This document shows, piece after piece, positions 24,201 to 36,300 of a DNA stretch of 64,000 bases (its first letter is position 1; every line of letters starts with the position of its first letter). Under the pieces are notes generated by a model, which made no database searches, was not told the origin of the DNA, and saw only the letters and a list, made by a program, of their open reading frames with translations. This DNA is from Trebouxia sp. TZW2008. Taxonomy: Eukaryota; Chlorophyta; Trebouxiophyceae; Trebouxiales; Trebouxiaceae. A program made the translations under genes and the position numbers. The stretch is from positions 1-64,000 of the forward strand of contig BDIU01000398.1 in NCBI GenBank assembly GCA_002118135.1, read 5' to 3'.

Positions 24201-27200
24201 ACCTTCAATAGGCGTAAGACTGCATGATCAGAAAAGCTTGCCTTGTCAAGCACAACTTGCTCTGGAAGCTAGCAGATACAACATGTCTAAAGCAGAAAAT
24301 GCCCATGTGCATTGCCTGTAGCTGTGCATTGCTTGGTGACAGAACTACAAAGAGTCCTCCATCTGCATCATGCGCTCATGAGCTTTGAATGCTGACCTCT
24401 GAAATGTTGCCTCATTTCAGTGAAGCTAATCTCTAGCGCTGACAACTCCTCTTGCAGCTCTTCAGTTGTGGCAACATCCTCAGCAAGCTTCTTTGAGAGC
24501 TCAGTCACTTTATGCTGCTCCTTGTCATACAAATCCTGAACCTGCAGCATACGCATGGCCTATTGCTTCACAGCAGTGTTCAAACCAGCATTCGAGAGTG
24601 CACTGTTTGTGCATTCATCAGCAAATGGAGCAGCTTTGCAATGCCCATATACAGGCATATTCGGCTTGTATTCAGCCAACCCATACACAAATGCCACAGT
24701 GCCATGTAGCAAGAATGCGACGGCTGCATGCCTCAAAAGCTTGACTTCTGACCCATGCAATACAGACATAAGCAGAATGGCAGCCTCTACAGCATTAATT
24801 AGTGATCAGCAGAAGCATATTGACGGCAATCTCAGTCACCTGAGACTTGACCTCTACTTCTGCAGCAAGCTGGCTCTGCAAATCTTTGGCCCCCTGTTGA
24901 CTGACACCAAGCTGATCTTTTGAGCTTTGGAGGCTTTGCTGACTGCTGTCAAGCTGGCTTTGCAGTCCCTTGGACTCCTGCTGACTGTCTTGTAGTTGGC
25001 CTCGCAACTTCTGGTCTTGCTGCTGAGCATTTGCAAGCTGTTTCTGCAGACCTTCAGATTCTTGTTTGCTGCTGTCAAGCTGGGTCTGCAAGTCTTGAGC
25101 GCTGTGCTGACTGGCGGCCAGCTGATCTTTGAAGCTTTGCAGGGTTTGTTGACTGCTGTCAAGCTGGCCCTGCAATGCCTGGGACTCCTGCTGAACATTC
25201 TCAAGCTGCTCCTGCAGAGCTGCAGAATCTTGTTGGCTGCTGTCAAACTTGGTCTGCAAGTCTTGAGCACTCTGCTGACTGGCGGCCAGCTGATCTATGA
25301 AGCTTTGCAGGGTTTGCTGACTGCTGTCAAGCTGGCCTTGCAGTCCCTGGGACTCCTGCTGACTGTCTTGCAGTTGGCCCTGCAACTCCTGGCTTTGCTG
25401 CTGAACATTCTCAAGCTGGCCTTGCAAGCTCTGTGACGTTTGCTGGCTATTGTCAAGCTGGGTCTGCATATCTTCAGCACCCTGTTGGCTGACATCAAGC
25501 TGGCGTTGCAGGCCCTGAGACTCTTGCTGGCTGTCTCGCAGTTGGCCCTGCAACTCCTGGGACTGCTGCTGAGCACTGCCAAGCTGCTTCTGCAGAGCTT
25601 CAGATGCTTGCTTGCTGCTGTCAAGCTGGGTCTGCAAGTCTTGAGCGCTTTGCTGATTGGCGGCCAGCTGATCTTTGAAGCTTTGCAGGCTTTGCTCACT
25701 GCTGACAAGCTGACTTTGCAGTCCCTGGGACTCTTGCTGACTGTCTTGCAGCTGGCTGTTCAGTCCCTGAGACTGATGCTGAGCATCCTCAAGCTGACCT
25801 TGCAAACTCTTGGAGGCTCGCGTGCTGCTGTCAAGCTGGGTCTGCAAGTCTTGAGCGCTCTGCTGACTGGCGGCCAGCTGATCTTTGCAGCTTTGCAGGC
25901 TTTGCTGACTGTCTTGCAGTTGGCTGTGCAGTGCCTGGGACTGCTTGTGGGCACTGTCAAGCTGGCCTTGCAAGCTCTGAGAGGCTTGCTTGCTGCTGTC
26001 AAGCTCAACCTGCAGAGATGACTGCTCTTGCTGACTGTGACCAAGCTGTAACTGTACAGCTTGGCACTCCTGCTGACTTGTCTCCAGCTGAGACTGTAAG
26101 CCCTGAGCCTGTTGCTGTGACTTCCCAAGCTGGTCTTGTAAGCAGTGAGACAGCTGCTGGCTGTCATCAAGCTGTGACTGTACAGCTTGACACTGCTGCC
26201 TGCCTTTCTCAAGCTGAGATTGCAAGCTTTGAGCCTGTTGCTGGCTAGCGTCAAGCTGGCCTTGCAAGCTTTGGGTCTGTTGCTGGCTGTCACCAAGCTG
26301 AGACTGCAGAGCTTGGGACTCCTGCTGGCTGTTGTCAAGCTGAGACTGCAGAGCTTGGAACTCCTGCTGGCCAATCTCAAGCTCAGACTGCAAAGCTTGC
26401 AACTCCTGCTGGCTGTCCTTGAGCTGAGACTGCGCATCCTTGCACTGCTGGTGACTGCTCTCAAGCTGAGTCTGCAGATCAGCAGACTTCTGCTGGCTAT
26501 TTTGAAGCTTTGACTGCAAGCCTTGAGCCTCCTGCTGGCTGTTGTCAAGCTGAGACCAAAGGCGTTGAGCTTCCTGTTGGCTGTTGTCAAGCTGAATTTG
26601 CAGTGTTTGACCCCTCTTTTGGCTGTCGTCGAGCTGTGACTGCAAGCCTTGAGCCTCCTGCTGGCTGGTGTCAAGCTGGGTCTGCAAATCAGCAGACTCC
26701 TGCTGGCTGTTGTCAATCTGAGACCGCAAACGTTGAGCTTCCTGCTGGCTGTTATCAAGCTGATTTTGCAGTGTCTGACCCCTCTTGTGGCTGTCGTCAA
26801 GCTGTGACTGCAAGCCATGAGATTTCTGCTGGCTTTTGTCAAGCTGAGACTGCAAGCCTTGAGCCTCCTGCTGGCTGTTGTCAAGCTGTGACTGCAAACC
26901 CTGAGACTCCTGCTGGCTGTTGTCAAGCTCAGACTGTAGGTCATGAGCCTCCTGCTGGCTGTTGCCAAGCTGCGACTGTAACCCCTGCGACTCCTGCTGG
27001 CTGTTTTCAAGCTGAGATTGTAAATCTTGAGAGTCCTGTTGGCTGCTGTCAAGCTGTGACTGCAAGCCTTGAGCCTCTTGCTGGGAGTCGTCAAGCTGGG
27101 TCTGCAGTGACTGAGACTTCTGCTGGCTGTTGTCAAGCTCTCCCTGCAACAACATTGCAGTGAAAGCCTGTGAGTATGTCTTGCAGTACTTTCCATGCTT

Positions 27201-30200
27201 GAGACCCTGCTGTAGACCAAGCACATGGTCAGCATTTTGCATGGGCAGAACCTGGCACTGCTGTTATGCAGGGGCTTTTGCCAATCAAACTGCACCTTGC
27301 GTACGTGCTCACAATGTGGGCAAGAGGCTTTTGCGAAACAGCAATACTTGATGCATGCATGCTATGCAAGCACAAAGATACGTCACCTGCAGCTGCTGAA
27401 GCTCACGCCTGGAGGTCCTCAGCTGCCCTGCGCCCTCAGCCTTCTGTGCCTCAAAGCTGTCTTGCCACTTATGTGACTCAGCCTTTGCATTCTGGAGCTG
27501 TTGCCGCAGTTCTGTGCTGTTGGCGTCATGCACAACAGCTTCCTGCAGCGCTGTGCTCAACTTGTCACCCTGGGCTGCAGCATCTGCCTCCAGCTGTGAC
27601 ACAATGCCAGCCTTCTGTTCAAGCGCATGCTGAGCATCCTTGAGCTCTGTGGCTTGGTTGCCAAGTTGAGTTTGCAGCTCATTCACACTGGACTCAGTGC
27701 TCTGCAGCTGTTCCTGAAGGCTTTTCACGACCAGATCTTGAGCGCTGCTGAGCTCCTGCAGCTGCTCATGCTGTGCTGTGAGATCTGTCAGCTGAGTGGT
27801 TTGCTCCTGTACCTGCTGTTGCCTACCATCCAACTGAGTCTGCAGACAACAGCAGTGTTTCTGTGAGGCTACATATCAAAGCAGCCAGAGAGTCCCTAGT
27901 AATTTGACTGAGAAATTGTGTTGAGGGCAGAGGCGTCAGTGTCTGCAACTTGCTCAACACAGGACATGGACAGTGCTGCTGTGAACAATTATGATGGTGA
28001 CGCAACACAGAAATGCTGTTCAGCATGCATGATCTGCTGCACACGCACGATTTGCAAAATATTCACAACTCTGTGTGTTAAAACTCACGGAACCATGCTG
28101 AATCAGCCACTGTAGGCCACAGCTGATCTGCAACTCAATACTCAGGCACTCAATATGTGCACAAGGATGGTGTGTGGACTATGCTTACCTGCAACTCGTG
28201 CACCAAAGAATGACGCTCAGACAGCTGCTTCTTCAGGCTTGCAACCTCCTCATCTTGAGCAACATGCAAGTTTTGCAGCTCTGCATGCATCGCCTCAGAA
28301 ACCTGCAGCTGACTTGCGAGGCTTGTCTTGGCATGCTGCTGATCTGCAAACTCTGCCTGGAGCCCTTGCAAAGCCTGCTGAGAGCTGCCCAACTGGGCTG
28401 CTTGCTCATCATGCCTGCACGCACAGCAGAAGATATTGCTTGTGATGACTCGACTTGATGACTTAGGCTGCTGCAAAATCTGCAGTGCTAGGAATGCTGC
28501 TTGCTGAAATGAGCTGAGCTCTACAGATCACATTGCATTCAATAGCAGGCATTAGCCATGCACTTTCTGCAGCTTGCTTGTTTTGCTTGGCAGGGAAACG
28601 AGCAGGCGCTAGTGACGCTATCAGCTGTAGCTTGCACTGCATTCATCCTTTGATGCAAGATGAAGTCAAAGACCCAAGTCATACAAAATGCTTACATGCT
28701 TTGCAGGTGACTTTTGTCAGTGGCAGCCTGCGTCAGCTTGGACTGCAACTCCTCTGTGAGCTCCTGACTGGCACCCAGTTTTTCCTTGAGCTGCTGCAAC
28801 TCCTCAGCTTGAGCGCCCTGCTGACTGCGCAACCTACTTTGCTGTCTCTCATGATCAGCTTGCAGCTTGCTTGCATTCTGATCCATACCTGTCAGCTGCG
28901 CCTTCAGCTGCCTGCCCTCCTGCTTGGCCTGCTGAAGCAGTGTCCCCATGTCAGCTAGCTGATCTGCTTGACTCTTATTAGCAGACTCCAGCTCCTGGTT
29001 TATGCCTGTCAGCTCTGATGTCTGATCCTGCAGCTGTGTAGCATCTGAAGAGGATGCGGCAAGCTGCTTCTCCAGGTTGCGAGTGGTTAGCTGGCTGCCA
29101 CCAAGGTCAGCTCGGACCCGAGACAGCTCAGCAGCGTGCTCGTCACACGTGACTTGCAGCTCTTGCTGTGCATCTATTTGCTTTGTGAGCTGTAGCTGCA
29201 GCTGGTTTGCTGCAGATGTCTTATTAGCCAGCTGCTGCTGCACATCAGTCAGGCTACTTTGAGTGGCTTGCAACTGGGTTCTGAGCTCACGCAGGCCTGA
29301 CTCATGTGCCTGAAGAAGCTGCTCTAGCGACTGCTTTGCGGCATTACTGGCTGCCAGCTGTGTTTGCAAGTCAGCAATCTCAGCTTCGTGACCTGCCAAG
29401 CAACCGCTCAAGGCCTGGGCAGCTTCACCAGCAACAGCAAGCTCGGCTTGGAGCTCACTGGCTTGAGTTGCATGAGCCTTCTGCTGCTGTTGCATGGTGT
29501 GGACAGTGTTTTGCAACTCAGACCTGACAGCATCAAGCTGTGCCTCCTGTGTGCGCAGCTGCTTGCCCTGAGCTTCTGCTGTGGCAGCGTTACTTGCTTC
29601 TGCTGATTTGAGCTGCAGAATTTCGCTGTTTTGTGCATCACATGTGAGCTGCAGCTGCCGCCGCAAAGCTGCTTGGATCTCAAGCTCATCACTAGTGCGC
29701 TTCAGGTCTGCACTCTTGCGCTGAAGATCAGTCCGCAACTTCTCCTTCAGACCATTGTGGTGCTCAATGTCCTCAGTGAGCTGCTGCACCAGAGCTGTGT
29801 GCTTGTTGAGTTCCTGATGCACGTCCTTGGCCTCACAAGACTTCCTGTCAAGCCGTTGCTCAAGCTGATGGCTGACCTGTGCCTGTTCATCAAGTCTGGA
29901 TTGAAGGGCTTGAGCTTGCTGCATGGCCTGCTCAAGTTGGCTGCTGGATTCAGAAAGCTCTGTCTGCAAGCTGACCTGCAAACAAATGACACTCTTGCTG
30001 CGCAGCATGCAATTTGCATTGTTGAGCATGTGGTGTGGTCATTAATGGCGGGAACAGCTACATGCAATCTGTAATGTGTCTTTTGCCATAGTTCCAACAA
30101 AGCTTCTGGCGCAATGCATGGCTTTTGCTTATTGTGCTCTACATCTTGAAGGGCCCAGATGCTGGATATGTTGGCTTGCTAGGTGATCAAAACATGCAAT

Positions 30201-32735
30201 GCTGTCTTTCAATTCTGCGTACCTTGTGGCTTTGTAGCATATCTGCTTGATACTGAAGAGCATTCAGCTGCTTGCTCAGATCTTGAACCTCTTGTGCTGC
30301 AACCTGCAATCAAATACTTATCATTAGCTTTCAATGCAGTTTGCTGACGCTTGTAACATCAGCAATTGTCATGACTGACAAGCTGTACTTCTGACACGTC
30401 TTGTGTCAACATCAAACTGAGAATGTGTATACAGTGAGGTTCCAGAATCCTGTGGTATACGCATGTACCTATCTCAAAGTTTCAGGTCAGTCTTATGCAA
30501 GCATGCAGCATAAGACAGCCAGATGTAGCAGGCGTTTGGTGATCTGTGGTGGCACAGTGTCCATGCAAAAAGTATGCAGCATAGGTTTGGTACCTGTCTC
30601 TCTTGCTGTGCAGCTTCCAGCCTGCCAGCAATGTCTTGACGGGCTTCTTGAAGGCTGTGTAGCTGAGAGCTGCCATCCTGCTGGGCATTGGCCAGCTCAG
30701 TGTCTTTGACATGCAGACACTTCCGCAAAGCAGCGACTTCAGCGTTTAGAGCTGTTGCCTGCAAGAAACGTGGGTATGTCTTGTCCCAAGGTAAAGACTA
30801 ATTGAGACATGTTGAGCAAAGCGCATGATGCAATTGTCACATTGCCTTGCACAGTACTTCAGCATTTGGAGCAACCTACAGGCTATTGCAGAAAGCACTG
30901 TCACTTCAGTCTGACGACAGATTGGACTGGTTGACACATACAGGACGTGTTGACTTCATAAAAGACTATAGAGCAGTCTTATATTGCTCACGAATACGTA
31001 GCTGTTCTAATAACATAAGACGTGCATAGTCTGTAAGTCCATCCTGGATTAGAATGCAACTTGGGCAATTGAGCTTGATTTGCTGTCCTGCTGCATGTGA
31101 GTATGGTCAGGAGAAGCTAGAAGACTCTTGCCTGCTGATCAGCTTGCTGAGCATGCTCAGTCCAGCCATCAATGGCTGCTTCTTGCGTCTTGGTCTTTTC
31201 TGAGAGGTACTCAAGCTGCATGTGTTGAGCCTGAAGCATGTCAGTCAGCTGCAACTTCTCCTGCTGAAACGCCAGGCTCTGCTGTGTCAGCTGCAGCATG
31301 ACCTGCAGTGCAGCTGAAGATTAGAAGACCTCGCACAAACCTGTCAAACAGCAATGACAGGTCAAAGCTTCGAAAGAATCACCTGCAGATCAGCAGGGCA
31401 TGTGGCATGCGTGAAAAGTCATTCCCCAGAGATATCTGCCATGCAATGACGTCACATGGACATGCAAGCAGTAGTTACTGTGACTGTGTTCTCCAGTTGC
31501 ATGCAGCTCAAGAGCGATGCAGCTTGTGTGTTCAAGCTTGCAAAATGTTATGTGGTGTGGTCTCACCTTGTTTGTGACAGACTTGGTCGTCTCAGACACT
31601 GCGTACTGTGAGTGCAAGGAACTTCCTTGACTCTGCAGAGCTTGCACTTGTTCTCGAGCACGTCCCAGCTCAGACTCAAGACTTGCATTGCTGTTGCGCA
31701 TGAAGTCACGCTCCCGCCGCATGGCTTGCAGCTGCTGAGACATCTCACTCTGAGGTGTATTTGGCAGCTCACCCTGTTGCACAGCGTCACGATGTCAGCT
31801 GTCACGGTAGAAACAGCTCTGTTGATCTTATTACACATAGCTGCCTATGCAAGTGATTTGTCTGTCTGACACGTTTCACAGAGGTCAATATCTTTGTTGA
31901 TTTGTTGGATGTCAAGCATCTGTCTTCTGACTCCGGCATGAGCTGTTCTGGATTGATATGATATGAGTGCATGGCTTGCGTTTGCTGAACATACAAGTAC
32001 CATAGATGTGCATACTTTAGCTTACCTGTGAGGGTGAAGCCGTGTCAGCAGCGTCTTCTCTGAGTCTGGCCACACTTCGGGCTGATCCAGTTGGCAGGGA
32101 AAGGTCCATTGACCTTTGCAGCATAGCTGTTGATCCAGCTCGGCTTGCTGTGCTGACAGGCGTCCTGGTGCTTCTGACATTGCTCTGAGGCGTGCCTACG
32201 CTGTCAAGGCCTGCAAGGGACAGGGAGCTACTGCTGCATGTGCTTTGATATACGAGAAGTTTCCCCACAGTGCGTTGCTGGTAGCATGCGTATTGAAGCT
32301 AAGCGCAGCAGACGCAGCTTAGCCACCTGTAGATTTCATTGCGTATGCATGGTAGGCCAATGTACCTGCTCGTCTGCGAAAGACAGCATTCTCTGATGCC
32401 ACAGATGCTGTCTCAGATGCAACTGATCCAGTAGGTGAGCCAGGCTCAGAAGAGTTGGCATGGCTGGATTCTGCCTTCAAAGATCTGCTGTCATCAAGCT
32501 GACGCAGCAGGCCACTGCCTAAGCGCTGACTGCTGTTGCTTGGCCGCCTGACAGGGTTGCCAGCTGACACGCTAGGGATTCGGGGGGACAGGCTGACTCT
32601 GGGGGAGCCTGGCCCTGACGTTGGGGTGGCGGAGGGTGTGCTTGCACCAGACTTGCCGAGACCAGGGGTGCCAGGATTTTCTTTAGCATCCTTCTGACTC
32701 TGCGGAGACCGTGTTTTGTCAGCATAGTCAGACAA
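18244..32735 (-). CDS. Giant coiled-coil protein (about 3,240 residues), golgin- or tether-like
   Basis: Seventeen exons in transcription order: (5' limit unsure) 32735/32699-32366, 32210-32026, 31773-31567, 31302-31132, 30758-30594, 30303-30223, 29975-28696, 28414-28189, 27839-27387, 27143-24840, 24541-24397, 24021-23476, 23134-22820, 22540-22226, 21818-21324, 20997-18782 and 18516-18244. The frame is open throughout (9,747 nt if read from 32735). The N-terminal 200 residues are Ser/Pro-rich and disordered. The rest is Gln/Leu/Ala-rich heptad coiled coil. A short basic stretch (RKQHKKK) and a moderately hydrophobic segment (VASWVVKAGVTVGGTLLAGQ) end the protein about 10 residues from the C-terminus, as in tail-anchored tethers; that role is inference. 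No in-frame ATG was found in the first exon, where a TGA stop lies just upstream, so a 5' exon is missing. A CCGCAG acceptor at 32700 would fit. Confidence 0.85.
24840..27143 (-). repeat. 42-bp coding minisatellite: about 55 units of a 14-residue coiled-coil repeat
   Basis: This whole 2,304-nt exon (768 codons) is built of units like LQSQLDNSQQEAQG, which is two heptads. It repeats about 55 times with substitutions but no frame-breaking indels. The register stays at 14 residues almost everywhere, which keeps the a/d heptad pattern. The array length probably varies between strains. Confidence 0.92.
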
Positions 32736-33295
32736 CGCGTGTCGTGCACCCGATCAGACCGAGGTTGATCAGTGCTCGCTTTCGCACCCGTGCACTCGAA
32801 GCAGTAGTCGAGGTTTTCTTGGTAGCCTTACGCTCAGACGCCCTCATCGACTATGATCAGTTGCTCTGCTGACAAGCGTCGCAGAGCGTTGGCACGTGGA
32901 AAAGCTCGTTGCATTCAGATGGGAGCATCACAGCGGCTTGTTCGCCAATCGCAAGCTTTGCTGACGGCGACAGCGACATCGCGATTGCATGCGTCGCGCA
33001 CTGTGAGCAATTTGAATCGCAACTCAACTCGCAACTCAGGCACAAAACGTTTCATCTCCCTGCGATGTGTTCTTCCTACAAGACAGCTCGCTTGTATGCG
33101 ATATGCAATGCCCTCCACGCTCATCGCTCAAGCTTTCCGGTCAGTGCGACTCGCGTATCCACGCAGTAGCGACAAATTTAACGATTGATCCTGCGGTTTT
33201 CGAGCTGTAACACGGCGGATTGTGCTCACAACCTCAGCACAAGCAGTTGGACCTGAGCTCAGGATGCGCAGGCTGCTGCTCGACTTACACCACAC
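32736..33295. promoter_or_regulatory. Divergent region between coiled-coil gene and exonuclease gene
   Basis: Both genes are transcribed outward from here. On the minus strand an ATG at 32847 (MRASE, then a gtaagg donor) might be the missing first exon of the coiled-coil gene. Its phase does not match the only acceptor I see, so I do not assert it. Confidence 0.4.
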
Positions 33296-33372
33296 ATGAA
33301 CAAAACTATGAATCAGATCGCTGTTGCGTCAATTTCAGCTGTGTTCATCTACTGGCGCTCAAGGAAACACAG

Positions 33373-36300
33373 GTGAGACAAGTACAGGCAGAAGCGTTGC
33401 ATTTGCCCTCAGCCCTAGCAAGGCACTACCCTCACTTCGGGCAATGGTGTTCGTGCAGAAAACCACAGAAACTGCGGCCACAAGATCAATTTCAAGTGGT
33501 GAGCAGTGCATGCATTGCATAATTTGCGTTTCAAGACTCAGCAAGGATTGCAAGCAAGAATGTGTTGCAGATCTTGACAGACAATTCAGACACGCCATTT
33601 AAACATCTACAGCCTGAGCCCAGCACTGATGATGCAGTACTGCCAGTTCACCCATTTCAGCAGCGTATTCTGCAATTGGATGACACTCCACCATCAAGCT
33701 TGTCCAGGCAAGCAAAAATGGCTTTGCATCTGCACCAGAGCGATCACAGTTGGATTTCTGTCTTTTTGACATCTAATGTAACTTAAACCCCAAGAGGCCC
33801 CCCTCAGCTGTCAGTTCCCTTTGGCCCTTGTTGTCTACACATATAAGACTGACTCAACTTGGCTGTCACTGCCTCTGAGGAAGTGCATCATGCTTTGACA
33901 TCAGCATCACAATCTTTGTGACATCTGGCTCCATCATTTGCAGGGAATTGGACATGCCAGCTCCAGTGCAACAAAGCAAAGGCAAATGGGTTGCAAGCCT
34001 TTCTGATTTGCAAGAAATGGTACAAAAGCTTGCGGGTGTGGAGATGTTGGCAGTAGATGTAGAACACCACCACCAGCATTCTTACCTGGGCTTCGTTTGC
34101 TTGGTGCAGTTGTCAACAGGTAAGCGTTTGCTCTGTCAAGTGATGCATTGACAGGACTTTTTGCCCTGTCAAAGCGCATGTAGAGGGGGTTTGTTCGCTT
34201 GGTGCAGCTGTCAATAGGTAAGCTTTTGCTCTGTCAGTGATGCATTGAGAAAATTTGCCCTGTCAAAGCGCATGTAGGAGGTGTTGCTCGCTTGGCGCAG
34301 CTGCTAACAGCTAAGCGTTTGCTCTGCCAGTGATGCATTGACAGGATTTTGCCCTGTCAAAGCACATGTAGAGGGGGTTTGTTCGCTTGGTGCAGCTGTC
34401 AACAGGTAAGCGTTTGCTCTGTCAGTGATGCATGTTCATTATTTGCCCCTGTCAAAGCGCATATTGAGGGGCGTTGTTTGCTTGGTGCAGTTGCCAACAG
34501 GTAAGCTTTTGCTCTGTCAGTGATGCATTCACAGGATTTTGCCCTGTCAAAGCGCACGTAGGAGGGATTGTTCGCGTGGTGCAGCTGTTAACAGGTAAGC
34601 GTTTCCTCTGTCAGTGATGCATTAAGAAGATTTTGCCCAAAGCACATGTTGAGGGCACTGTTTGCTTGGTGCAGTTGTCGACAGGTAAGCTTTTGGCTTT
34701 GCCCTGGCGCACGTGGAGAGACTTTACCCTGTGACTTACACAGCATGCTGCAGCAATGTATGTAGATGTAGTACACTCATACAGTAGTATATAGCCTCAA
34801 GCCTGCCAGGAAGGTTTCAAGACTCCAGCTGAGTTTTGTGACTTTTCATGGGGCCGTTACAGTAAACTGTAAGGACACTCGATGTAAGGACAATCTTGAT
34901 GTAAGGACAACGCCGTTGGTATCCAGTCACTGCATGCTGACTGCATAGGTCTGTTGACTAAGGACAACTCGATTTAAGGACAGGTGTCTTGGTATTCAGA
35001 GCAGTCGTTACAAAGAAAGTTTACTGTACACTCATTGCTGCATGCTATATGCATACATCACTGCGACCTTGCATTGTCTAGAGCTGCTTTCTTCTATGTG
35101 TATGTGAATGCCGTCCGCATGTAGGCAGGACAGACTATCTGGTGGATATTATGGACCTAAAGCAATGCTACTTTGCGTTTTCTAGAGCTGCTACTCTATC
35201 ATGAATGCTGATGGTATCAACATGCAGGCGAGGCAGACTATTTAGTGGACGCTTTGGCGCTACATGATCACATGCACCTGCTGAGACCGATCTTTGCAGA
35301 TTCCGGCGTACTCAAGGTCAGTGTATGTGTTCAGCATAGGTGTTGCATGTCCCTTCATTTGCCACCTTCAGTCACTCAGCTTGCTTCCTATTCCATGCAG
35401 TCATGTGCTGATGTCTGATTACACACATGACTGACTGAATTTCATATCACACATAGTGATGCACTTCAACAAGCTTACATCAGCCCTGTCTGCAGCTGTT
35501 GTCATTGCACCAATCAAATGAACACTGCTTAAGTCTCTCCTCCGCCTTGCCTCACATACAGAAGCATTACAATCAAATGCAATGCAGTCAATTTTGTTGC
35601 GACGCAAACTTATGTGCAGTTGCTTGCACTGGATTCTCTTCATGTGGGTCCTGATACACTACACTTGACTGCTGTCAGGTTGTCCATGGCGGGAATAATG
35701 ACGTGTTGTGGCTACAAAGGGATTTTCACATTTACATGGTCAATGCCTTTGACACAGAAAGGGCTTGTCAGGTGAGCATCATTTGTAAATCGATTGAGCC
35801 CTTACTGTTTGTCACAATCATATGCCCACGCAGTTCCTGTGCCAGCCTTGATTTTCTGACAGCAATGTAAGGCCATGCTAACCATGAGTATACTTGTAGA
35901 TTGTCATCACTTGCTATCATTATGTGCTACAATTGTGAGAGTGGAACAATCGCATGATGCCAACATTCATTTCGACTGTAGTCACTCCAACTGCCACTTT
36001 CCACAGGCTTGTCAAATGTTCAGCACATGTGTATCAACCCAAGCAGCTGCAGCGCATTGGCAGAGCAATCCTTGATACTACACTGCACACCTTTTATGAA
36101 TGAGTTAGCTCGTGGTGATGAAAGGTGCAATGCTCTGTCGACAGGTGCTAGGCCGACACCATCGTGCATTGGCCAAGCTGCTGGAGGTGTACTGCCATGT
36201 CACAACTGACAAAAGCTTCCAGACAAGTGATTGGAGAATCAGGTGTGCTGTGAAGTTCACTTTACAATAGTCTTAAGACCATCCATGATCATGCTCATAC

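Noticed and set aside
25760..27295. 511-residue Ser/Thr/Arg-rich frame on the minus strand overlapping the repeat exon
   Set aside because: It is the same 42-bp repeat read one base over; the heptad-keeping frame is in phase with all flanking exons.
23624..30074. Long open frames on the + strand opposite the giant coiled-coil gene
   Set aside because: They are antisense shadows of the CAG/CTG-rich heptad repeats. They change frame at the real exon borders and have no start or motif.
34083..34735. CRISPR-like regular repeat array
   Set aside because: The units are contiguous tandem copies of an exon-intron junction, without unique spacers, in a eukaryotic intron.
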